Origin: Mageeibacillus sp. UBA5734
GTDB lineage: Bacteria; Bacillota; Clostridia; Saccharofermentanales; UBA5734
DNA: 23,776 bases
Assembly: GCA_002419365.1 (NCBI GenBank)
Contig: DIGA01000104.1
Coordinates: 1-23,776 of the forward strand
Reading direction: 5' to 3'
A program made the position numbers and the translations under genes. Of the stretch, positions 14,406-20,727 are shown piece by piece. The notes under the pieces are model-generated. The model worked only from the letters and a program-made list of their open reading frames with translations, did not search any database and was not told the origin of the DNA. Numbering within the stretch: position 1 is the first letter of the stretch; every line of letters starts with the position of its first letter.

Positions 14406-14960
14406 ATGAAAACATTCATGAAAAAATCATTGCTCATTCTTCTGGCCATGTCCTTGCTCGTTTCCATTGCTGCCTGCGGTGGCTCGACTGCCACCACCAC
14501 GCCCGCGACAGCCTCTGCTGGCGATGCTGCTTCCACAGAAGCGACTGCTGCCGGTGAGACGGCCGCGACCGGCGCGAGCACACCTTCGGACCTGAGCGGC
14601 GAAATCAGCGAAATCATCGGTAACGAGATTACCTTGCGCCTGTATGCGATGGATGAAACCATCACGGAAGAGAGCACACGAACACCTGGTTCCGGTCGTG
14701 GCCAGACTGCAACGACCGAGCCCAAGGAATTCTCCGGTGAAACGGCCACCATCGTCATTCCGGTGGGTACGTTGATCGTCAAGCGAGTTCGCCAGACCAT
14801 GCCCTCGGAATCGACCGGCGAAACCGGTGCAACAGGCACAGGTCCGGTGGAAGAAGAAATCGGCCTCGATGATCTGACCGTCGGTACCCAGCTCAAGATC
14901 TACTACAAAGAAGGCACCGAGATCATCGAGAAAGTCATGGCTGTCCCACCGCGGGCTTGA
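14406..14960 (+). CDS. Small Ala/Thr-rich lipoprotein within the exporter operon
   Basis: This 184-residue protein has a lipoprotein signal ending in VSIAAC (Cys24). A low-complexity Ala/Thr/Gly/Ser linker (about 25-60) follows, then a domain of about 120 residues with a second Thr/Gly/Ser-rich patch (about 95-150). The segments GEISEIIGNEITLRLYAM, TIVIPVGTLIV and GTQLKIYY look like short beta strands, as in small OB-like or DUF5666-like folds; I do not recognise the family firmly. AAAGGAA precedes the ATG. It lies between the permease and ATPase genes, so it is probably exported with or acts on the transporter. Confidence 0.75.
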   Translation: MKTFMKKSLLILLAMSLLVSIAACGGSTATTTPATASAGDAASTEATAAGETAATGASTPSDLSGEISEIIGNEITLRLYAMDETITEESTRTPGSGRGQTATTEPKEFSGETATIVIPVGTLIVKRVRQTMPSESTGETGATGTGPVEEEIGLDDLTVGTQLKIYYKEGTEIIEKVMAVPPRA

Positions 14961-14989
14961 GGCCGTGACCTTGTAGAGGAGAACAGCAC

Positions 14990-15664
14990 ATGACACCGAT
15001 CATTGAAATGAAAGATATTTTCAAATCCTATGGTAAAGGAGAGGGCCGGGTCGAGGTCTTGAAGGGCGTCTCGCTGACGGTCGAACCGGGTGAGTTTGTC
15101 GCCATCCTGGGCCCGTCCGGCTCCGGGAAAACGACCCTGATGAATCTGATCGGCCTGATCGATACCATCGACAGTGGTACGTATTCGATCGATGGGGTCG
15201 ACATCCATCGCCAGTCCGATCATACCTACGCCCGGATCCGCAACCGCAAGATCGGCTTTGTCTTCCAGAAATTCAATTTGATCGCCAAATACAATGCTCT
15301 GCGCAATGTCGAACTGCCCCTGCTTCTGCAGGGCGAATCCAGCCGCACCGCCAAGAAGAGAGCTCTGGCCACCTTGGAAAGGGTTGGCTTGGGCGAACGC
15401 TGGCACCACCGGCCCAACCAGCTCTCCGGTGGCCAGCAGCAACGCGTCGCTATCGCCCGGGCCCTGGTCGGCAACTGCCCCCTGATCCTGGCTGATGAAC
15501 CAACCGGCGCCCTCGACAGCAAGACCGGCCAGGAGATCCTGCGCTTTTTCCAGGAACTCAACGCCGAAGGCAAGACCATCGTCATGATCACCCATGACCC
15601 CCACATCGCCGCCCAGGCCAAACGAATCATCCGGGTCGAGGATGGCCTGATCCTGAGTGCGTAA
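14990..15664 (+). CDS. ABC transporter ATPase (MacB/LolD type)
   Basis: This 224-residue ATPase powers the permease encoded upstream. It has Walker A GPSGSGKT (41-48), Q-loop Q93 in FVFQKFNLI, signature LSGGQQQR (145-152), Walker B LILADEPTGALD (D169, E170) and H-loop H202. The FQKFNLI and ADEPTGALD forms are typical of the MacB/LolD/FtsE group, not of nutrient importers. GGAG stands 8 bases before the ATG. It is the last gene of the operon; the adaptor-permease-lipoprotein-ATPase order is unusual because the ATPase is normally next to the permease. No clear terminator follows before the HigBA module. Confidence 0.94.
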   Translation: MTPIIEMKDIFKSYGKGEGRVEVLKGVSLTVEPGEFVAILGPSGSGKTTLMNLIGLIDTIDSGTYSIDGVDIHRQSDHTYARIRNRKIGFVFQKFNLIAKYNALRNVELPLLLQGESSRTAKKRALATLERVGLGERWHHRPNQLSGGQQQRVAIARALVGNCPLILADEPTGALDSKTGQEILRFFQELNAEGKTIVMITHDPHIAAQAKRIIRVEDGLILSA

Positions 15665-15715
15665 AGGGCGATTTTCTCAAGACTATAATATATGAACACC
15701 ATCGTATATGAATAC

Positions 15716-15744
15716 TTGACGTTAATAACGCGCAGCGTTATTAT
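15716..15744 (+). promoter_or_regulatory. higBA promoter with 9-3-9 operator
   Basis: TTGACG (15716-15721), a 17-base spacer and TATTAT (15739-15744) form the promoter. A perfect inverted repeat, TAATAACGC-GCA-GCGTTATTA (15723-15743), fills the spacer and reaches into the -10, as expected for autorepression by HigA. The predicted start is at about 15750-15751, the A of the higB ATG. Two TATATGAA direct repeats (15689-15696 and 15705-15712) lie just upstream. Confidence 0.75.
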
Positions 15745-15750
15745 CTATAT

Positions 15751-16029
15751 ATGATTCAGTCTTATGCTGACAAAGACACAGAAAAGTTGAGCCGGCTGGA
15801 ACGTGTGGCAAAATTTGCCCAGTTTGAGCGGATTGCATTGCGCAAACTGTTACAACTGGATGTGGCAGGCAGCCTTGATGATTTACGGGTTCCTCCAGGC
15901 AATCGATTAGAAATGCTTCAGGGGGATCGAGCAGGTCAGTATTCGATTCGAATCAACGACCAATACCGCATCTGCTTCAAGTGGACCAAGCAAGGACCCA
16001 GAGAAGTGGAGATTTGTGATTACCACTGA
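15751..16029 (+). CDS. higB: HigB-type toxin (RelE superfamily ribosome-dependent RNase)
   Basis: This 92-residue toxin is of the plasmid-maintenance-killer/HigB group. It opens with MIQSYADKDTEKL, has the signature LRVPPGNRLEMLQGDRAGQY (64% of the way through), then SIRINDQYRICF and the final VEICDYH. Family members cut mRNA on the ribosome. The N-terminus matches the usual family start at this ATG, but there is no ribosome site upstream and the predicted transcription start coincides with the ATG, so the mRNA may be leaderless. It comes before its antitoxin, the gene order typical of hig loci, with a gap of 13 bases. Confidence 0.93.
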   Translation: MIQSYADKDTEKLSRLERVAKFAQFERIALRKLLQLDVAGSLDDLRVPPGNRLEMLQGDRAGQYSIRINDQYRICFKWTKQGPREVEICDYH

Positions 16030-16042
16030 GGAAAGGAGTCTC

Positions 16043-16357
16043 ATGAATCAAACACAAACGAGCCATTTACTAGATCCTGTGACACCGGGCGAATTGCTGA
16101 ATGAAGAATTCCTGGCTCCCCTGGGAATCACGAAATATCGGCTGGCAAAGGAAATTGGCGTTCCGGCTCAGCGCATCGGAGAAATTGTCGCAGGAAAAAG
16201 GTCCATTTCTGCTGACACGGATTTGCGTCTCTGCACATATTTTGGTCTGTCCATGGGCTATTGGCTACGGGTTCAGAACAACCATGATATCGAAGTGACG
16301 CGACGGAAAATCCAGGCCCAGTTGAATGGGATTACCCCGCTTCGCCGGGCTATGTAA
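16043..16357 (+). CDS. higA: HigA-type antitoxin (XRE-family)
   Basis: This 104-residue antitoxin starts with the HigA pattern PVTPGELLNEEFLAPLGIT (12-30). A helix-turn-helix follows (about 29-51, KYRLAKEIGVPAQRIGEIVAGKRSI), then LCTYFGLSMGYWLRVQ. It binds HigB and represses the operon through the inverted repeat at 15723. Unlike higB it has a strong ribosome site, AAAGGAGT, 3-4 bases from the ATG, which would favour making more antitoxin than toxin. A terminator follows directly. Confidence 0.94.
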   Translation: MNQTQTSHLLDPVTPGELLNEEFLAPLGITKYRLAKEIGVPAQRIGEIVAGKRSISADTDLRLCTYFGLSMGYWLRVQNNHDIEVTRRKIQAQLNGITPLRRAM

Positions 16358-16412
16358 AGGGGCTGTCTCAGAAGTAGATTCTTTCTACTGACGAGACGGC
16401 CCCTTCATTTAA
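16358..16412 (+). terminator. Terminator of the higBA operon
   Basis: AGGGGCTGTCTC (16358-16369) pairs with GAGACGGCCCCT (16393-16404): 12 bp with one G-T wobble and an inner AGTAG/CTACT stem, followed by TCATTTAATTT. It may also end the minus-strand gene arriving at 16440. Confidence 0.75.
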
Positions 16413-16439
16413 TTTCGGGATATCTGTTGAGCGATCTAC

Positions 16440-17300
16440 TTACCAGTATTTTGCCACATGTGCCTTGGTGACTTCTGCAGCGGTGCGGACGTTTTCTTCC
16501 TGACTGAGCTGGTAATAATCAGGGCGGAAGACTTCGACCGTGCAGCAGTTACCTTCGAAGCCAATTTTTTTCAACGTATCAGCATAGCGCTGATGGTCGA
16601 GGCAGCCGCGGGCATCGCCAGGCCAGAGACGCTTTTCATCGGTATTGTAGGCCGCGCCACAGGGCATGTCTTCCATGTCATTGAGGTGCCAGATGAAGAT
16701 TTTCTTGCCGTCGGCTTTTTCCAGGGCATCCCAGCCGGAAGCCATGGCGTGGAAATGGTACTGGTCGAGGGTTACGCCCACCAGGGGTGAATCCACAGCC
16801 TGGACGACGGCATAGGCGTCTTCGAAACGATTGATGGTCATGCCGGGGGCACCGCAGAATTCAAGCGACAGCTTGATGCCATGAGGCTCGACCTTTTTGA
16901 CCATCTCCTTGAGCACGGCTGCGGCATCGGCCAGGATTTCGCCGCGAGTCGCATGGACCGTGATGTTCTGGGAAGGCACGACGACGATCATGTTGCAGTC
17001 GAGGATCTGGCAACGGCGGATGATCTCATCGAGTTCGGCCATCACGGCATCTTTTTCAGCCTGGGTCTGCTTCATGTTGAAAAAGCACAGCGCGTTGTAG
17101 GAAAGCATCTTGAGTTTATGGGTCTTGAACCAGTCGCCCAGTTGTTCGAGGGTGACTTTACCGGCTGCCAGGTCGCGGTCGAGGCATTCGGACTGGATAT
17201 CAATGAAATCGAAACCGTTTTTTTCACAGTATTCGAGGTCGTTGAGGACGGTATGTCCTGCACAATAGCGGTCGCAGCCTTCATTAAAACCAATTTTCAT
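16440..17300 (-). CDS. Sugar phosphate isomerase/epimerase-like TIM-barrel protein (IolE/IolI-related)
   Basis: This 286-residue protein is of the xylose-isomerase-like TIM-barrel family (AP endonuclease 2 superfamily). Likely metal and substrate residues are E147 (LSLEFCG), D179 and H182 (VTLDQYHFH), H205 (IWHLNDMED) and E256 (VEVFRP), the usual four-ligand layout. The LWPGDA segment (225-230) replaces the common PGxG motif. Relatives isomerise or dehydrate inosose or keto-sugars. An IolG-like dehydrogenase at 18349 and an AraC regulator between them support a role in inositol or related sugar breakdown, but the exact reaction is unknown. AAAGGAGA precedes the ATG. Confidence 0.85.
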   Translation of the reverse strand: MKIGFNEGCDRYCAGHTVLNDLEYCEKNGFDFIDIQSECLDRDLAAGKVTLEQLGDWFKTHKLKMLSYNALCFFNMKQTQAEKDAVMAELDEIIRRCQILDCNMIVVVPSQNITVHATRGEILADAAAVLKEMVKKVEPHGIKLSLEFCGAPGMTINRFEDAYAVVQAVDSPLVGVTLDQYHFHAMASGWDALEKADGKKIFIWHLNDMEDMPCGAAYNTDEKRLWPGDARGCLDHQRYADTLKKIGFEGNCCTVEVFRPDYYQLSQEENVRTAAEVTKAHVAKYW

Positions 17301-17319
17301 CTTCGTTCTCCTTTTTCCT

Positions 17320-17347
17320 TGTATAATGGTTATGCTCAGTGTTCCAA
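17320..17347. promoter_or_regulatory. Divergent promoter region between the TIM-barrel and AraC genes
   Basis: On the minus strand TTGGAA (17347-17342), 16 bases, TATACA (17325-17320) could drive the TIM-barrel gene. On the plus strand TATAAT (17322-17327) is a candidate -10 for the AraC gene, with no good -35. The two -10 elements overlap, so firing would be mutually exclusive if both are real. Confidence 0.4.
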
Positions 17348-17380
17348 GCAGCTATCACCCCGGTTCAGGAGCGTATCTGC

Positions 17381-18256
17381 ATGATTCCGTATGTATCATT
17401 CAAAGGGTCTGATCAAAGTGCGATTGCAGTGGAAGTGTTCCAGACCATGGACTCCGTTCCGTCCCACCGGCATGATTTCCAGGAATTCGTCCTGATCACG
17501 AAAGGATCCTGCATCCATCGGTTCAAAGACCTCGCCATGCCGCTGATTCCGGGGGATGTGTTCCTGGTTCCGCCGCACCAGGAGCATGAGTATGTGATCG
17601 AAAATCCAGTTGCCATGTACAATTGCCAGTTCTATCCCCAGCAGATCGCCGAATGGTGGCAAGGCCAGTTTGGCCATTTGCTGAGTGACTTATCTGGTCC
17701 GGAAAGTGGTAATCCGGTCTATACGGCTGACCTCAACCGGCAAAATATCATCCACTTGTCGACTCCTGATGCTGGGCAGGTCCGACATTGGCTGGAAACC
17801 ATGCTGCTAGAAGAAAAGGAGCAGCGTTTTGCCTGGCAGCAAGTCAAACAGGACTGTCTGAATCTGATCCTGATCACACTATTCCGGGCTCAGGAACGAC
17901 AATATGCAACGATGCCGCCTGACGCCAATCCACATCGTGAACTGGTGGCCTCCGTTCAGCGCTATCTTGAAGAGAACCTGACCGAGCGCATTGATTTCCA
18001 GGCACTCGCCAGACAGCACAACATCAGCCCCAGCCATTTTCGCGCGGTTTTCAAAGCAATCACCGGGTTGCCACCGGTCGAGTACCTTAACCGGTTGCGT
18101 ATGGTCCGTGCCATCGAATACTTCAAAAGCGATGCCTTGCCCACAGGTGAAATCTGCATGGCGGTGGGGATCGAAGATGCTAATTATTTTTCCAGGTTGT
18201 TTCGTAAAATCATCGGCTATTCGCCGCGAGAGTTCCGCAATCTAGTGCGCAATTAA
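17381..18256 (+). CDS. AraC-family transcriptional regulator with N-terminal cupin
   Basis: This 291-residue regulator has an N-terminal cupin ligand domain (about 10-85, with HRHDFQEFVLITKG at 29-42 and PGDVFLVPPHQEHE at 57-70). A C-terminal AraC DNA-binding domain (about 187-290) carries two helix-turn-helix units, DFQALARQHNISPSHF (205-220) and a second one ending NYFSRLFRKIIGYSPREFR (268-286). The ligand is probably a sugar or cyclitol. The ATG at 17381 has AGGAG 9 bases upstream; a GTG at 17339 would add 14 residues with no ribosome site. It is divergent from the TIM-barrel gene and most likely controls it and perhaps the IolG-like gene. Confidence 0.92.
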   Translation: MIPYVSFKGSDQSAIAVEVFQTMDSVPSHRHDFQEFVLITKGSCIHRFKDLAMPLIPGDVFLVPPHQEHEYVIENPVAMYNCQFYPQQIAEWWQGQFGHLLSDLSGPESGNPVYTADLNRQNIIHLSTPDAGQVRHWLETMLLEEKEQRFAWQQVKQDCLNLILITLFRAQERQYATMPPDANPHRELVASVQRYLEENLTERIDFQALARQHNISPSHFRAVFKAITGLPPVEYLNRLRMVRAIEYFKSDALPTGEICMAVGIEDANYFSRLFRKIIGYSPREFRNLVRN

Positions 18257-18282
18257 AAAATGAAAACCTTTTTGGGGATCTT

Positions 18283-18321
18283 CCCCGGCCGGATGGTGAA
18301 TCGCCCGGCCGGGGATTTTTT
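18283..18321 (+). terminator. Strong terminator of the AraC-family gene
   Basis: CCCCGGCCGG (18283-18292) pairs with CCGGCCGGGG (18305-18314) across a 12-base loop, followed by ATTTTTT. It separates the AraC gene from the converging IolG-like gene. Confidence 0.9.
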
Positions 18322-18348
18322 GCATGGAAGTAAGCAGTGAGAATCAGA

Positions 18349-19371
18349 TCAGGCGGTGATTTCGGAAATTTTGACGCTGCGGCCTTCTTTGAGTGAAAGT
18401 TTGGCAGCTTTGGCGATCAGGACCGGCATCAGGCCGTCGATGCCGCTGACCGGGACGTCGGTACCATTGACGATCGCAGAGATGAAGTCTTTGACTTCGG
18501 CGATGAAGGCGTTGTTATAACGCTCGAGGAAGAACCAGGTCGGCTTGGCCACGGACACGCCGTCGGCCGTGCTGATCATCGCGGTGTTGTCGAGATCGTT
18601 ACTGACCTGGACGCAGCCGCCGGCGCAATGAACTTCGGTGCGCTGGTCATAGCCATAGCCTGCCTTGCGGCTGTTGTCGATCACGCCAATGGCGCCGTTT
18701 TCGAACTTGAGCATGACGATCGCGGTATCGACATCATCGTATTCGGCGAATTTCTCATCAACGAGGACGCCACCATAGGTGGACACTTCGGTGACTTCAC
18801 TGCCAGAGAGATAGCGGACCATGTCGAAGTCGTGGATCATCATGTCCATGAAAATGCCGCCAGAGACTTTGACGTATTCCATTGGCGGCGGACCGGGGTC
18901 ACGCGAGGTGACTTTGACAACATGTGGAGCACCCAGTTTGCCGGAGGCGACAACATCGCGGACAGCCTTGTGGTTGTGGTCGAAGCGACGGACAAATCCA
19001 ACCTGAAGCTTGACGCCAGCCTTTTCGACCGCGTCGAGTGCTTCCTGGATCCGGGCAATGTCATAGTGGATCGGCTTCTCACAGAAAATGTGCTTTCCAG
19101 CCTTGGCAGCCTGGATGATGTAATCTGCGTGTGTATCGGTTGAAGAACAGATGAAAACGGCATCAATGGTCGGATCATTGAAGATCGGGTCTGCTTCCTT
19201 GTAGCAATTGGCGACTCCGAGACCTTTGGCCCACTCGATGATTGAATCATTCAGGAAGGGATCCGCGATTGCAACCAGATCGGCCTCCGGTACAGCATAA
19301 GCCAGGTTCTCCCCGTGCAATTTTCCGATGCGTCCAGCGCCGAGCATACCAATACGAATTTTTTTGCCCAT
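18349..19371 (-). CDS. iolG: Inositol 2-dehydrogenase-like oxidoreductase (Gfo/Idh/MocA)
   Basis: This 340-residue NAD(P)-dependent dehydrogenase has a Rossmann loop GAGRIG (11-16), CEKP with catalytic K99, and D176/H180 in GGIFMDMMIHDFDM, the Lys-Asp-His triad of IolG. The downstream stretch DVDTAIVMLKFENGAIGVID followed by a YGYDQR segment is characteristic of the inositol dehydrogenase group. The reaction would be myo-inositol to scyllo-inosose, although relatives act on other cyclitols or sugars. The ATG at 19371 has GGAG 9 bases upstream, better than the TTG at 19377. It is transcribed toward the AraC gene and is not in one transcript with the TIM-barrel gene. Confidence 0.85.
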   Translation of the reverse strand: MGKKIRIGMLGAGRIGKLHGENLAYAVPEADLVAIADPFLNDSIIEWAKGLGVANCYKEADPIFNDPTIDAVFICSSTDTHADYIIQAAKAGKHIFCEKPIHYDIARIQEALDAVEKAGVKLQVGFVRRFDHNHKAVRDVVASGKLGAPHVVKVTSRDPGPPPMEYVKVSGGIFMDMMIHDFDMVRYLSGSEVTEVSTYGGVLVDEKFAEYDDVDTAIVMLKFENGAIGVIDNSRKAGYGYDQRTEVHCAGGCVQVSNDLDNTAMISTADGVSVAKPTWFFLERYNNAFIAEVKDFISAIVNGTDVPVSGIDGLMPVLIAKAAKLSLKEGRSVKISEITA

Positions 19372-19400
19372 GATCAAAGACTCCTTTCAGGTTTTGGTCC

Positions 19401-19462
19401 ATATTTGCAGTTTATCACACGTGTGCGTAATTGCCTAGCAGAAAATAACCAAGAATTAGCAT
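19401..19462 (-). promoter_or_regulatory. Candidate iolG promoter region with a CACACGTGTG palindrome
   Basis: On the minus strand TAGGCA-N17-TAAACT is a weak promoter match, and the 10-bp palindrome CACACGTGTG (19416-19425) sits inside its spacer. Position suggests an operator. No family-specific consensus is recognised. Confidence 0.35.
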
Positions 19463-19520
19463 CATTCGACGATCTCGCCTGGCTACTCATGGGTGGCTTT
19501 TGATCAGATTATCCCTATAC

Positions 19521-19550
19521 TTGACAGGCGGAGGCGAAAGATCCTATCCT
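19521..19550 (+). promoter_or_regulatory. Candidate larE promoter
   Basis: TTGACA (19521-19526), 18 bases and TATCCT (19545-19550) lie about 38 bases upstream of the LarE start. The -35 is perfect and the -10 matches 4 of 6. Confidence 0.5.
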
Positions 19551-19587
19551 GTCATTATCCAATTAAATAGATAGGAATAATTATAAT

Positions 19588-20415
19588 ATGCTCAAAATTG
19601 ACAGTTTCCAGGTTCCTCAAGAGGTATTGGCAAAGCTGGATCGATTAAAAATATGTCTTATAGAATATGGCTCTGTTGTGATTGCCTTTTCCGGTGGCGT
19701 GGACAGCACATTCCTGTGTGCAGTTGCCTTTGAAGTGTTGCGAGAAAAAGCAGTTGCCGTGACAGCTCGGTCTTCGACATACCCGGAGCGTGAGCTCAGG
19801 GCGGCCCGTGAACTGGCTCACCTGATCGGGATTACTCACCTGGAAATCACATCTGAGGAGCTGGATATCGAAGGTTTTGCCGAAAACAACCGCAACCGTT
19901 GTTTCTACTGCAAGAGTGAACTATTTGCCAAACTCGGTGCAAAAGCTAGCGAACTGGGCCTGGATGTTGTCGCAGAGGGCTCCAACCTCGATGATCTCGG
20001 TGATTACAGGCCTGGTTTGAAAGCAGTGGCAGAACAAGGGGTTCAAAGTCCGCTGCGTGAAGCGGCCTTGACCAAGCAGGATATTCGCACGCTTTCCAAA
20101 GCGTATGGGCTGCCGACCTGGAACAAGCCTGCCTTTGCCTGTCTTTCATCCCGCTTCCCCTATGGAGAAACGATCACGCGCGACAAACTGGACCAGATCG
20201 ACCGGGCCGAACAATTCCTGTTTGGCCAGGGCTTCAGTCAGGTCCGAGTCCGCCATCACGGAAGCATCGCTCGCATCGAAATCATGCCGGATGAAATGTT
20301 GCGCCTGGTGGATCCTCAAATGGCAAAAGCGATTTTTTCTCATTTCAAAACCATTGGTTTTACATACACATCTTTGGATTTGCAAGGTTACCGTACAGGT
20401 AGCATGAATGAGTGA
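19588..20415 (+). CDS. larE: LarE-type ATP-dependent sulfur insertase (PP-loop)
   Basis: This 275-residue enzyme is of the LarE family, which adenylates and sulfurates the pyridinium carboxylate precursor of the nickel-pincer nucleotide of lactate racemase and related enzymes. The PP-loop SGGVDS is at 35-40. Cysteines C105 and C108 (NRCFYCK) and C185 (PAFACLSSR) are present. C185 aligns with the sacrificial cysteine of the Lactobacillus enzyme. The three-cysteine set is the arrangement reported to bind a [4Fe-4S] cluster in other LarE proteins, which would make sulfur transfer catalytic and not sacrificial. AGGAA stands about 10 bases before the ATG. No larA, larB or larC is in the window. 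Confidence 0.92.
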   Translation: MLKIDSFQVPQEVLAKLDRLKICLIEYGSVVIAFSGGVDSTFLCAVAFEVLREKAVAVTARSSTYPERELRAARELAHLIGITHLEITSEELDIEGFAENNRNRCFYCKSELFAKLGAKASELGLDVVAEGSNLDDLGDYRPGLKAVAEQGVQSPLREAALTKQDIRTLSKAYGLPTWNKPAFACLSSRFPYGETITRDKLDQIDRAEQFLFGQGFSQVRVRHHGSIARIEIMPDEMLRLVDPQMAKAIFSHFKTIGFTYTSLDLQGYRTGSMNE

Positions 20416-20428
20416 TTGGATGGCAATG

Positions 20429-20437
20429 TGATACAAT
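20429..20437 (+). promoter_or_regulatory. Candidate extended -10 promoter for the 72-residue protein
   Basis: TGATACAAT matches an extended -10 (TGnTACAAT) about 55 bases upstream of the small gene at 20492. No good -35 is present. Confidence 0.35.
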
Positions 20438-20491
20438 GAAAGTGTTCATTCGCATATTCAAATGGCTTGATGGCCGGAAAGGATTGAACAC

Positions 20492-20710
20492 ATGGATATC
20501 CAGGCGAAAATCGAAGAACTTGTCAGTAAAATCAAAGCAGATCCAGCGATTGCAGCCCAGTTTGCCCAAGAACCTGTCAAAACCTTGGAGGGACTTCTCG
20601 GAATCAATTTGCCGGATGACCAGATCCATGCACTCATCAACGGCATCAAAGCCAAACTGACACTGGACCAGGCCGGCGACATGCTGGGGAATCTGAAAAA
20701 ACTGTTCTGA
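20492..20710 (+). CDS. 72-residue helical protein of unknown function
   Basis: This small acidic-to-neutral protein without cysteines is predicted to be all-helical. It runs MDIQAKIEELVSKIKADPAI..., then EPVKTLEGLLGINLPDDQIHALINGIKAKL, and ends in GNLKKLF. The 'DPxxxxxFxxxPVKTLExLLGINLPDDQ' pattern recalls the leader-like helical region of Nif11/NHLP-type peptides, in which a short 'DPxxxxxLLxDPxxALxxxGIxLP' stretch occurs. There is no GG cleavage site, no core peptide and no modifying enzyme nearby, so it is not called a precursor. AAAGGA is 8 bases before the ATG. The oxidoreductase gene follows within 20 bases and is likely cotranscribed. Confidence 0.7.
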   Translation: MDIQAKIEELVSKIKADPAIAAQFAQEPVKTLEGLLGINLPDDQIHALINGIKAKLTLDQAGDMLGNLKKLF

Positions 20711-20727
20711 TGAAAAAGGAGACGCAC

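Noticed and set aside
19542..19576. TCCTATC and GATAGGA complementarity that could hide the larE ribosome site
   Set aside because: The first arm overlaps the predicted -10 (19545-19550), so it would not be in the transcript; a 7-bp match over this distance can also occur by chance.
20492..20710. RiPP precursor call for the 72-residue protein
   Set aside because: No GG or other cleavage site, no cysteine/serine/threonine-rich core and no modifying enzyme in the window; the resemblance is limited to a short helical stretch.
20710..20727. Alternative start of the Gfo/Idh/MocA gene overlapping the preceding stop codon
   Set aside because: No ribosome site before 20710, whereas AAGGAG precedes 20728, which also gives the usual N-terminus.
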